A DNA stretch of 64,000 nucleotides from Tribonema minus (lineage: Eukaryota > Sar > Xanthophyceae > Tribonematales > Tribonemataceae): the NCBI GenBank assembly GCA_017506865.1, contig JAFCMP010000445.1:1-64000 (forward strand), read 5' to 3'. A program made the position numbers and the translations under genes. Of this stretch, positions 49,801-60,800 are shown in pieces (the stretch's first letter is position 1; the number at the start of each line of letters is the position of its first letter). The notes beneath the pieces are model-generated. The model saw nothing but the letters and a program-made list of their open reading frames with translations. It was not told where the DNA came from and did not search any database.

Positions 49801-50996
49801 TTTCAACGCACCCCGCAGGAATCCTCATCACATATGGGGTTTGCGCTGTCGAGAACAAAAGCTACATATCAACTTGCGCTTTGAGTGACACCGCCGCCCC
49901 AGGGCTGCAGACTTCAGGCACAACAGTCGTGATAACAGAAACACCCACGATGCACGCCCCAGAAGTTCCAGAAAGAACTCTAAGCAGTGATGTTTCATGA
50001 ACTGACCCGGCCTCAGCTCGCACCCTCGGTGCAAACGATCCGGCTGCTCTACGTAACTTCAAGTTGCACTTCATGGAACTGGGATGCTGAAGTTTTAGAT
50101 CTATCTTCAAAGGCTCCCGCCGTTGGAGACCTGTGTTTGAATCCTCACCTCATCCTCCAGGAACACGTCTGTTCGCCTGATATATTTTGGCATGCCGCCC
50201 CCCCCGCACGCTCCGTCCAATGCAATATCGTGCAGCTTCGCCACTTCGTATATTGATTGTCCCACCAGCCCTGGCACCGTTTTCCTGACCCCCTGTTGGG
50301 TGCGCAGCAGCGCAGAAAGGTTGAGTGATGGCTTGACTTCATGGTGAAATGTTGTGCAGGACTCAGGCAGGCAATCGCTGCCTTTCCACACCTTTTGATA
50401 AGTTAGTCGCCTGCGGATACCGGGAGTTGCGAATATTTTGTGTCCCCAAGTTTGAAGTCGGGGGCTCTGGCAAAGCGTCGCTCCAAGGATAGGAGCATTG
50501 AGACAGACAACTGAGTGCTTCCAGAGCTTTGCACAGCGGTTCTCGTCATTGCAGAGGAGCTGGAGCGCTTTGTGATGGCGTGTACGTATCGAGCACTGGG
50601 GCAGGCATCAGAATGAGCGGAGCGCTTGATGAGGATGGCGATGACAGGCCATCTTACTCATAATCTACTCATCGGCCAACGCAATGGGCATGCAATCCTT
50701 TGCCAATTGCTGTACTCAAATACCCAACCCACCTCCAAGTCGACGAATGTGATGGTCACACTCTTATCGGCCACTGTGGACATAGCACGCCATGCCGCTG
50801 GCCGACGCGTCGCAGCTGACACGAGGCGCGCCAGCATGATGATTCTCTCTCTCTAAGCTTCTCCCGCTTGTGTACTGTAGCGAACTGTAGTGAACTTCAC
50901 GTTGGACTTCCCACCGTGCCCGTTAGGGCCATCGCGGGCAGTTGCTCGAGATATCTGGGGGGGGCAGGCTCGCAGTTGCTGGTTCGCAGCTGCCAT
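46750..50996 (-). CDS. Adrenodoxin-type [2Fe-2S] ferredoxin with a loop insertion
   Basis: Four minus-strand exons: a tentative first exon 50996-50886, then 50292-50149, 48045-47893 and 46842-46750 (TGA), about 166 residues in all. The core reads VPGLVGQSIYEVAKLHDI, LDGACGGGG, then CNTCHVMIPDEWYGKL, SRLGCQ and LSKALDGMVVYIPD, the order expected for the adrenodoxin/mitochondrial ferredoxin family (Fer2). The cluster cysteines are C-x25-C-x2-C-x39-C. The usual first spacing is x5, so about 20 residues are inserted between ligands 1 and 2. Exons 2-4 all join in phase 0. The Arg-rich, mostly uncharged first exon suggests a mitochondrial presequence. A role in electron transfer (Fe-S biogenesis, haem or complex I-associated ferredoxin) is inferred. 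The gene is divergent from RME-8. Confidence 0.75.
47460..47606 (-). repeat. Echo copies of the 3' end of ferredoxin exon 3
   Basis: At about 47606-47545 the sequence repeats the exon 3 end and following intron: CCCCGGCGCGTCACGCCTC, then TGCCAG|ATCAGTCGGCAG. The donor GT of the true exon (47892-47891) is AT here. A further decayed fragment lies near 47475-47462. Confidence 0.75.
47776..47790. repeat. Poly(G) run
   Basis: Fifteen consecutive G, next to the 52-bp palindrome. Confidence 0.9.
47797..47848. repeat. 52-bp near-perfect palindrome, possible transposon-end remnant
   Basis: TACCGTATATGCCCGAG (47797-47813) and its inverted copy ending at 47848 flank AAACGC...GCGTTT arms. This looks like two terminal inverted repeats fused head to head with no interior, the smallest possible MITE, in the intron after ferredoxin exon 3. 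Confidence 0.75.
47893..48045 (-). CDS. Ferredoxin exon 3 (cluster-binding core)
   Basis: Exactly 153 bases from GCGCCAG to GTCAGT. Encodes YGAGPQCNTCHVMIPDEWYG, the acidic EQEQLDDIGDNL and SRLGCQ. It carries ligands 2-4. Its first ~80 bases are echoed four times upstream and its last ~40 bases at least once downstream. Confidence 0.75.
48046..48535 (-). repeat. Exon-boundary echo array of ferredoxin exon 3 (4 extra copies)
   Basis: On the plus strand, TACCACTCGTCG(G/C)..ATCATGACGTGGCACGTGTTGCACTGCGGGCC recurs at about 47985 (true), 48114, 48241, 48376 and, more decayed, 48490. The units of 115-135 bp hold about 75 bases of exon (QYGAGPQCNTCHVM...DEWYGK) followed by (TCAC)n-rich intron. Only the first connects to the rest of the exon. 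Confidence 0.9.
49044..49078. repeat. Interstitial telomere-like tract
   Basis: CTAACCC-type units, about five, one with CCTAAT, in ferredoxin intron 2. An AAGGCAGGCAAG context precedes it, and the segment just before it (GGCACAACGCAAGGCAG) is repeated near 49215. Confidence 0.9.
49373..49400. repeat. Interstitial telomere-like tract
   Basis: About four CCCTAA units, one altered to TCCTAA. The preceding AAGCTAACCC matches the 49044 tract. Confidence 0.9.
50149..50292 (-). CDS. Ferredoxin exon 2 (N-terminal fold, first Cys ligand)
   Basis: Exactly 144 bases from CCAACAG to GTGAGG. Encodes GVRKTVPGLVGQSIYEVAK, LHDIALDGACGGGG and the unusual insertion MPKYIRRTDVFLEDE. Joins exon 3 in phase 0. 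Confidence 0.75.
50886..50996 (-). CDS. Ferredoxin exon 1 (tentative, presequence)
   Basis: An ATG at 50996 opens a 37-residue Arg/Ala/Asn-rich segment ending NVKFTT before GTTCGC. In phase with exon 2 it would supply the first beta strand. The donor is weak, so both edges are uncertain. Confidence 0.35.
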
Positions 50997-51099
50997 GTTG
51001 CTGTCTTTCAGCAGTAAATACCTGGAATAGCCGAATGCGCACCGCAAACCATCGTTGAAGAGAGCACTTGCACTTATAGGTGCATGGTTTTGGATCATC
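50997..51099. promoter_or_regulatory. Compact divergent promoter between ferredoxin and RME-8
   Basis: Only 103 bp separate the proposed start codons of the two opposite-facing genes, so they probably share a bidirectional promoter. No TATA box is apparent. The call depends on both tentative first exons. Confidence 0.35.
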
Positions 51100-51390
51100 A
51101 TGGCATCGCCTCAGAAGCTCAGGCGCTCCATCTCGGCACCAGAGGTTCGCAGCAAAGCGGAGGGTCAGGCGCAGGGGCAGGATGCGGGCTCAGGGTATAG
51201 CGATGACGATGATGACCTGCTCAATGGCGCAATATCAGGCGGCGATGAGTTTGCTGACAGGCCAGTATCCATGGTCATCTGTCCCGCAACCGGGAACCTG
51301 GTGCAGTTCAGCTCGCAGTTCTTTGTGACGAGGCTGCTGGGGGTGCTGGGGGTGCGCGTCAAGAGGCACAGGGTACTGGCGATATCACAG
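51100..51390 (+). CDS. RME-8 exon 1
   Basis: ATG at 51100. 97 codons to the donor CAG|GTGAGT. An acidic/Ser-rich leader (YSDDDDDLLNGAISGGDEF), then SQFFVTRLLGVLGVRVKRHR matching the first strands of the RME-8 PH-like domain. An upstream in-frame ATG exists at 51055; the downstream one is preferred because the leader before it looks hydrophobic and unrelated. Confidence 0.75.
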
Positions 51391-54300
51391 GTGAGTGTCC
51401 ATAATACTCTGAAGCACTGCACTTGACCACTCGCAGCTGATGCCAGCAGTTGGTGCGAAGAGCAGCACGTGTGCAAGCAGAACATGCTTCATTGCTGTGC
51501 GCGCCGTGTACTGCTGCTGCTTTTGCAAGATGCAATGCCTTGCTTGCTGTCGCACAACCACGATGACCTCATTCACTGCAGCAACGACTGCTATCTACAA
51601 CTGCAGTCGCCACTCCCACGAATGCACTTGGCGCTAGCATCTTCTATGCCGGCTGCTCATTTCAATGCCCTAAGTACACGCAGCGTAAGATGCTGCTCAC
51701 AAGTTGAGGTAGGTGCATATGCAGCTCTCGGCGCGCATTGCCTGGCATGACACCAGAGCCACCCCTGCGCATTCGCCGGCGTACTTGTGAACTTGTGCTG
51801 AATAGAAAGCATTACGAAATATGTTTAAATGTTCTATGCGCTGTAGGTCTCCAGCTGCTATTCTCAACGCTTCTCGTTCTGAGGACGCGAAATAGCCCAG
51901 ATGGCAGATGTTGAGCGTACTACCAGAATCTACATGTACCCCGTGACAATTCGGCAGTGTGTCAGTGCGCGTTGACGATCACTTGTCAGTGCGCGTTGAC
52001 GATCACTTGTCAGTGCGCGCTGACAATCACGTGTCAGTGCGCGTTGACAATCACTTGTCAGTGCGCGTTGACGATCACTTCGACACACATTCAACAGCCC
52101 GCGCACAATGCCGCTGCTGCTGCCGCTGCCGACAACTGCATGCTGCTGCTGCTCTACTTCCGCAGGTCAGCGAGCGTTGACGCTCACGTAGGCATATGTT
52201 CAACAGCTTGCGTTTGCTGCCGCTGTTGCTACTGCTGCTCTACCCCCGCAAGGTCATGCTGTTGCTGCTCTACCCCTGCAGGTCAATGCGCATTGACGCT
52301 CACGTGGACACAAGTTCAACAGCCCGCGTACGTTCGCTGCTGCTGCCGCTGCTCTACTTGGGGTTAACCCTAACCAACCCTAACCCTACCCCTGACCCTT
52401 CCCCCGCAGGACCGCCTCTATGTGCTGCGCATCGACGCCTCCAAGCAGCCCAAGGTCTCCTACCCGCTCACCAGCTGCACGCTTGAAGTTCCGCACGACA
52501 GGGGGGCGCTGGGGGGGCACGGCTTCACCCTGCGCAGCGACGTGGGATCCGTCGACAGCGGCTACGAGTGCAGAGGGCGCGCGTCGCTGCTGCGCCACTT
52601 TGCTGAGGAGTCGGACAGGGTGGCGGGGACGCCGCTGCTGCAGCTGTTCCAGGTATACATGCATACCCAGCCAAGGGAGACGACAGAAAGTGCTGTTGAA
52701 GATAATGTTGAAGCACAGAAAGCAAAGAGTGTGCGCAAGACACAATGGAAAATACAGTTGAATGTAGTTTTTAAGTACAGATAGTGTGGTGTGAAGCTGT
52801 GTTCGCACGAAAAGTGTGAGCGCATGTGTGAATGTGCATAGGCAGATGCAATAGCGGAGAGCGTCACCAGTAGTGACTCACTACGGCACTTTGCCGAAGG
52901 GCACCCGCAAGAGGGTGCAGCAGTCCTTGACGATACACATTTACACACAGAGAAGGTGCAGCGCGATGAGTTCAGTGAGAAAGCACTCCCGAAGGCGGGC
53001 GGTGCAGTGCCAAAGGGTGGCGCCGCACAGCATCGCACTACAGTACTTTGTTGAGCACTGTCTTTTGCGTCCTTTCGTGACCAGATGACACACGCTCCGC
53101 GTAGAGATCACTGGTGTTACTGAGGCTGCCCTGATTATGGTCGAGCTTTACAGGGTATGTAGGCACATTTGATATGAGCCCCCCCCCCCCCCCCCCCCCC
53201 TCTCTGATTGTCTTAATCTTGCTCTATCCCATTTGCCTTTGTCATGCAAACATTACTTAGGCCGTGAAGCGGAGGCGTGGGGGCAGAGCAGATGTCGCAA
53301 CAGTGCTCCGCGTGGGTCCCACTTGCCTGGAGCGGCGCGGCGGCCCGGAGCTGAGCGTTGTTGCGCACAGGCAGTGCCTGCTGAGCGTGCAGCGGGTGGT
53401 GCTGAGGCGTGACGCGCCGCAGGAGCTGGTGCTGGAGTGCAGCGCGGGCCGGCGGCAGGTCTACAGGTATGTATGTATGCTTGTTTGTAGACAATTCAAT
53501 GTGCAGTCTTCTAGTGTGTTTAGAAGTGTATGATTGTGCCGCATGAGGACGCCCTTCGCCATGCAGCTGACCGGCGCCGTCCGTGCCTCCCTCTGATGCT
53601 CGAATCGGCATTGCATGTATGAGTACATGTACTTTGAAGTAGACGTCTACATGCACATACATGTACGGGTGCGTTTGTGTCAAACATGTTAAAACTGTGC
53701 GTATGCATGCGCGCGTGTGTGTGGCACGGCAGCTTGGTGCGTGCCTCGCAGGCCTCATTGCGATCGCTGGGTATTCTGCAGATGCTGCCAAATACTTGGA
53801 AGTACATGACAAGTGGATTGTTCATGTCTGCACACTCTCCGCTTTGCAGATGCACACGCTCCGCTGATAATGTACAATGTGCGTGTGTACGCATCAGCTT
53901 GCAAGGTCACGACTGCCTGGTTCGCGCCATGGAAGCGACACTGCGTGCGCTGGTCGTCATGCCGCCGCCACCATACCTGCATCAAAAATGTATCGCTACT
54001 AGATTATGTACCGCAAGAAGTCCGTCATGTATGCACACGCTCCGCTGATGAAGACACACCACAATGTGTGCACGCACGGCGCTCGCACTGCAGCTTGCAA
54101 GGACGTGATGGCTTGGTGCGTGCCATGGAGGCCTCGCTACGTGCGCTGGGTGTCATGCCGCCGAGACTATACATTTAACATGCATTACTATACATAGTAC
54201 AGTATGTTTTTCAAGAAGTCAGTCATGTATGCACATGCTCCTATGATGAATGTGCTTAAACTTGTGCATTTGTGACATCGCCGCCACAGCTTGCAAGGGC

Positions 54301-57300
54301 GTGACGGCCTGGTGCGCGCCATGGAAGCCTCACTGCGGGCCCTGGGAGTAATGCCGCCGCCGGTGGTGAGCCTATCTCCGAGAGAGGAGGAGGCTGAGCG
54401 CTGCGGCAGGGTGGCGGGCAGGGGCGCTTATTTGGTGTACATGCCCGTCAGAAAGTGGAGCCGCTCTCGGGATGCTTTCAAGGTGAGTCAGGAGCCACAG
54501 CCATCGCGGTACTTGTTTATATACGCAGAGGTATCATGTACCCACATCATATGTGTGGAGCCAGAGATATGATGTACCTACATTATATGTGTGGAGCTGG
54601 AGCCATTTAAATGCTTAACTATATATTTAGAGGTATGATGCCTACAATATACGTGTGTATATGTATGTATGTACGTGAGAGGAGCAGGCTGAGCGCTGCG
54701 GCAGGGTGGCCAGCGCATATCTGATGTAAATGCCTGTCAGGAAGTGGAGCCGCTCTCGGGATGCTTTTAAGGTGAGTCAAGAATCGCAGCCATTGTAATG
54801 GAAGTATATACCTAGAGGTATGATGTATCTACAAATTTATGCATCAAGCCGTGGCGATTGTGGTGCTGATTGATATCCTGCTGTGAGGTAAGATACCTGC
54901 TGATTACTATACTGCTATGAGGTATGATGCCTACAGTATGCATGTGTATGTATGTACGTGAGGGGAGGAGGCTGAGCGCTGCGGCAGATTGGCCAGCAGG
55001 GGCGCTTACCTGGTGTATATGCCCGTCAGAAAATGGAGCCGCTCTTGGGATGCAAGCAAGGCGAGACTAAGAGCCAATGTGACATAACACTGTGATTAAA
55101 CACGTGCATGTATGCACTTGTGTATGCATGTGAGACGGCAGCCAGTATGTGAGGTTAGCAGCAGCACCCTATGGACATTTTTGTGTGTCCAGGTTGCTTC
55201 AAAGATCGCACAACAAGTTCCTGGCAGTTGGTATTCGTGGGAGGTGAACCAGGAGGCTGAACTTGGGGTGCACACAGTGTGGCGGAAGAAGGAGCGAAGG
55301 CAGCCAATATTTCCATGTATGTATGCACAAATAGCCAATACCTGGGAATTACACGTGCGCAACTGCCATCGCTCGTTCGTACGCAGGACCGCATGCCGGC
55401 ACTTACCGCGGACTCGGTGCTGATGTGATGCTGTTACACATGTGTAACTGCCAGAACACTCGCTCGTACGCGGGACCGTGCGCTGGCGTTTACTGCGGAT
55501 GCGGTGATGATGCAATTCTTTTACACATGTGTTGCTGCCAACGCTCGTACGTAAATGCGCAGGACCGGGCGCTGGCGCCTACTGCGGACGCGGTTCTGAA
55601 AATCGTTTCCAAGCAGCACTTGAACTCACACATCTGCTGATGCGATTCTGTTACACACGTGCGTAACTGCCAACACTCATTCGTATGTATATACGCAGGA
55701 CCGTGCGCTGGCGCTTACTGCGGACGCGGTGCTGGAAATTGACCCCGACTGCGGCGACTGCGTCCGCGAGCTGCCGCTGGAGTGCGTGCTGAATATTGTT
55801 GATGACGCGGAGCGCTGCTGCCTGCAGCTGCAGCGCGCGTGGGGGGAGGCCGATGAGTACCACTTTCAGGTAAGCACATACATACTCTAAGTTTGACGGT
55901 GCGTGTGACTGCGTTTTCAGTAGGCACTCATGAATGGCACATGTTGAAGTTTGACACAGGCAGCATTACTGCATGTACGCGTGTTCACTATGGCACAATC
56001 GTGTGTGTGTCACGCGTTGAAGTATGCAGTGAAGTGTGCATTTGCATCGTCAATGACGCGGAGCACTGCTGCCTGCAGCTGCAGCGCGCGTGGGGGAAGG
56101 CTGATGAGTACCACTTTCAGGCAAGTACATGTCTCAGGATGGCTGTATATGTGTTTCGGGCATGATTTTTCTCTTTTTTTTGCGTCACATGTTGAAGCAA
56201 GGAGAAGTTAGCAGTTGATGATGCGGAGCGCTGCTGCTTGCAGCTGCAGCGTGCGTGGGGTGAGGCTGACGAGTGTCACTTCCAAGCATATACACCGTAT
56301 CTCAGGAAAGCTGTATGTATGCACAGCTGTACGGCAGCTTCTTGAGCGCTGCCGCATCAGGGTTGGACCTGGCCAAGCATCGGTATAGGTCAGACTCAGA
56401 TGTGGGGTCAGGTACACTCAGCGCTGTGGCCCGTTTGGTCATAGCTTTGGTCAGAGTTCAAGTTGAGGGTGGGGGTAAGGCATACATGATGTTCCACTCC
56501 TTGAGCTAGGGGCAGGCTCGCTGCGCTCCAGGTCTTTTGGCGCTACATCAACATAACTTCCCGTCGTTGACGTTGACTTCCAATGGTCAAGAGCAGAGCA
56601 TATTGCATGCAATGTAGTCAATGTCGCACAACGAGCTGGCTGCGGCAAATCGTGTTCACGGAGAGAACGTGGTGCTGTCTCAAACACACAGTCAAGGCAG
56701 GTGTTCTGAACAGACCACATGCACATGCACTTTGTGCTTTGACGCTGCAGCCAATGCGGCACATTTACAACCCGTGGCGCTGGTGTAACCTCGGTGTAAC
56801 CTCAAGCTGCATGCGCAAGTATCGCGTCACAGTTACAACACGTGTGAGTGGTGTAACTTAAACTGCCTCTGCTGTAACTTCAACTGCAGGACTGCCACGC
56901 CGCGCGGGCCCCCGCGCCCCCTCTCGCAGCCCTCATGGGCTTTGCACGAGGCCTAGAGCAAGACAGAGACGTTTCCGACCACCACGATGCTGCGGAAGAA
57001 GAAGGTTCCCAGCAGAACGATCCTTCGGACACGGAACCGGGCTCCTGCGGTTACTACGAGCTGGCGCTGCTTGCGGAAGAGTCCCGGGGACTGCTCCTGG
57101 CGTGCCTGCTGCGCATGGCTCAGCTGGCCAGCGGCGGGCGCTGCTGCCCCGTGAGCTTGCAGGTATTAGCGATGTGGACACGGTATGTATGTATTGGAGG
57201 CCATTGTTAGTGTGTCACGCTCCAGGGATTCTCTTCTTCTTCGTCGCGGCTCTGGACCGAGTGCAGGTCGCGCGTTTACAATGGTGGGGGCTGTCAGTTG

Positions 57301-57819
57301 AAGTTGTGTGCTCCTCGTAGAAGTTACGCCAGTGTCGCTCCTCTCTCGTAAGTCTCCCACTGTTTGTTGGCGCATCTCTGAAGGGCGTGCGTCGAGTGCT
57401 GGGACAGTTGCGTGCTCTCAGTTGAAGTTCCAGGCACTGCCTCCGCCGTCAGTGTGATTTAATTCGCAAACAGTGCGTATTGGCTTGAGCTGTGACATCA
57501 GCGCGAACTCCCCATCTTCCTCTGAGTCATACCGCACTCATAATTTGCCGTATGCATACTTCCAGGTTCATATTTACCACTGAACACGCGTTGCAGCCTT
57601 GCTCAGGTGTGGCAGGCATGCAAGACAGACACTACTTGACTCAACGAACTACTTGTTCTCCATGTCAAAGTTGGCCCGCATGTGTTTGCGAGTGCTGATT
57701 GAGGGGGCTACGCACAGGGCATGTACATATGTAGAACCTTTGCTGAGGAGGAGTTGAATCTGACTCTGAATCACACACTACACAAGTACATTTCCATCAT
57801 CCTCTCGTATATCTACCTA

Positions 57820-57853
<34 letters not shown>

Positions 57854-60800
57854 ATGCAGCCTGTGACCCCTGCGCGTTGCATACGCGCCCTTTGCGACCA
57901 AATGCTAAACTTGACTCTGACTCGCACGCTGCATACATACCCATCACTCCCTCGCATACCAACCCCCGGCGCAGCCCGTGACCCCCGTGCACCGCCTCGG
58001 CGACCACATGTGTACAATACTAGACTTTGATTGAGTTGCACGCTACATACATACACCTCAATCTCCTGCGTACCTACCTACCCCCCGCCGCGCAGCCCGT
58101 GACCCCCGCGCACCGCATGGGCGCCCTCGGCGACCACATGCACCCCGCCTATGTGGAGCTGCTGCTGCGGCGCATGCGCGAGCTCGACGCGCGCGACTGG
58201 CGCGACGCCGCGGCAGCGCTCCGCATGGTCAACAACACGGTTGCGCCGGGCGGCTTCAAGGGGTGCGGAAAGGTCCTCGTGCGCGGCGCCGCGGGGACCG
58301 TTCTGCAGCTCCTGTGCTCACAGGAGCTGCACGAGCAGGTAAAGTTTGTTGTGTATGGGTATGAGCAGGGGTGCAAAAGCGATGGGGCGGATCATCGAGG
58401 AGGCGCGCTTCACCGGGCCCCTGAGGCGGCACGCCAAAGCCCCGCAATATGGCAACATCTCATGGCCAACCGGTGCAGCTTGACGTGATAGACTGTCGGA
58501 TAGAGGCGGTTTTTGACACACCTGCTGCTGGCAGACTGTCCATCCCGTGAATTCTACATATGTGTGAACCGATGTCACCGTCACTGGGCTATTTTTCAGC
58601 AAAGGTGCTTATGCTTCTTGAACTGTGTTTCTGGGCGACGGTGCGCATGGTCCGTCTGGGAGCACATATGCATTAGAAAGGGGGTTTGAGTTTCTGTTAT
58701 TTTGTTGTTGGGCGACTGGTTTCATAAATTTTGTTGTTGGGCGATTGGTGCCATCTGGGAGCGCGTGTGCATTTAAAAGCGCGTTGAAGTGTCTTGAAGC
58801 ATGTTGCAAGGCGCGACTGGTGCGCAGGGGTCCGTCTGGGAGATCGTGTGCGTTAACAAGGGTGCTCATTTTTGCTTTAATAATGTTGTTGCTTTAACGA
58901 GGGCGTTCATGCAATTATATTGTTGGGCAATTCGTGTGCAGGGGTCCGTTTGGGAGCGCGTGTGCGTGCTGCAGGCGGCGCTGAGACTGCTCTGGGACAT
59001 GCCTGAAGAGCTGGCCAAGCCAGAGGCACAGGTGCGCACGCCTTCTATTGTAGAAGTACATACATGCGGTATACGTGCCTCAGACGTTTGCCATACGCGT
59101 ATGTGTTGTTGCGGTGCTTTATTCCGGTGCTTTATTCCACAACTGCTATGGTCATGTTTGTACTACAGAGGTAGTGCAAATAAGAAGTCTCATTTGCACT
59201 CAGAATGATGAGTGTCCTGAAGCTGTGATGCCTGCGTTGCAGTTATGGCACCTTGCAGTACCCTGCTGGCTTGCCTATTCGTACCACATAGATCATGCTC
59301 TATCACCACTCGCGCCACAGCACCGGATCAAATTGCCTGGGCTGCGCGCCCGCTGCGGCTGGCTGACTTAGTGCTACGTTGAAGTTGTGCTACTTGTATT
59401 GAAATTCTGGCACCCGTATTGAAATTCTGGCACCCTGAAGTGCCCTATGGTGATCCTAACGGAAGCCCATTGAAATTATGGCACCCTGAAGTGCCCTATG
59501 GTGATCCTAACGGAAGCCCATCACCTGTCTCGCTCTCACGTCAGAAACCGGCCTAGAAGCATTCACTGGACGCGCGCCAGGGGCTGCCTTGCTAGTGCTG
59601 TGTTGGAGTTTTCTGAAGGAAACGAGTCAAAAGATTGTAGAGCTCTAGTGTTGCAGTTGCCAAACCAGGTCGCTGCTGTGGCATCTTGTTGTTCTGACCT
59701 TGATCTCTCAGGGCGCCCTAGAAGCGTTGATCGACTGCTTGGACGCGCGCCAACCGCTGGCCGTGCAACAGTGGGCGGCCAGGGTCCTCCATGCGGCGCT
59801 CACGCAGCCCTGCAAGGGCAGCAGCGCGACCGACAGGCAGCTGAACGCGCCGGTGGCAAAAGCGGCATTCGGGCCTGCCCCTGGCAGGTAAGACACTTTT
59901 GTCGCACGATAACTGTCACGCATGCTGGCGTGTATGCCCATAAGTGCACTTCAGCCACTCAGTTAAGTTGTTCAGAGACTGAGACGTCCCTAGCAGGTAT
60001 GTGCACCCTTGTCATAGCTATGTGCACGCCTGCGCGCATGCTTGCTGGTCTCATGACTCTCTGCTGTGTGGGAGTACTGTACTCGCTCTTCACACGACGC
60101 TGCGCTCGCCTCTCGGCGGATGATGCTCAGCATGGCGTCTGACGAAGGGAACGCATTGGTCACATGTGGCATATGTCCAGTTTCTGTGCTGCGGGTGTGC
60201 GCCGACCGCCTGTTACGCTCAGCACGGCTTAGTTTAAGGGTAACCCTAACCTAACCCTAACCCTAACGCTTAGCACGGGGCTGGAGCGGGTATGCAGGTA
60301 TTGCACTCACTCTCCCTGCGCTCCATAAGCTGCTTATCTGGTGATGCTACGCTCAGCGCTGGACACATGTAGGTTGTGCTGTAGGTAATGTGCTCACTGC
60401 CTCTGCGCCGTGCTGCGTGCGCCGCTTGTCTGGTGGTGATGCTCAGCACGGCGCCGGACCCGCGCGGGCGCGTCCACCGCGTGCTGCGCGCGGCGTTCCC
60501 AGGCTGCCATGGCCTCGACGCCGGAGCGCACGGCGGCGGCGTCATCAGCGGCTGCGACGATGACACCAGCGAGGCGACGGCGGCGGACTGCTGCGCGCTG
60601 CCGCCGCCGCCGGTGGACGCCCACGCTGCGCTGGTTCAGGTGTGTAGTCAGTGGCAAGAGTGGCAAGAGCGAGAGTTGTGGCAATGGTGGCGTTGCTGGT
60701 GACACTGAGGGTTGCGGGGTTAGGGTACCTCACGACGGCGGCGGACCGCTGCGCGCTGCCGCCGCCGCTGGTGGACGCTCACGCCGCGCTCGTCCAGCTG

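Larger units (their letters stand above)
48600..50148. other. Large ferredoxin intron with repeats
   Basis: Apart from the echo array and two telomere-like tracts, the 2.1-kb intron holds short duplicated pieces (GGCACAACGCAAGGCAG at about 49021 and 49215). No supported exon. Confidence 0.4.

Noticed and set aside
56040..56290. Extra coding exons of RME-8 (tandem exons)
   Set aside because: Donor sites are GC rather than GT, no acceptor in phase was seen, and adding them would repeat a single beta-strand segment of the fold.
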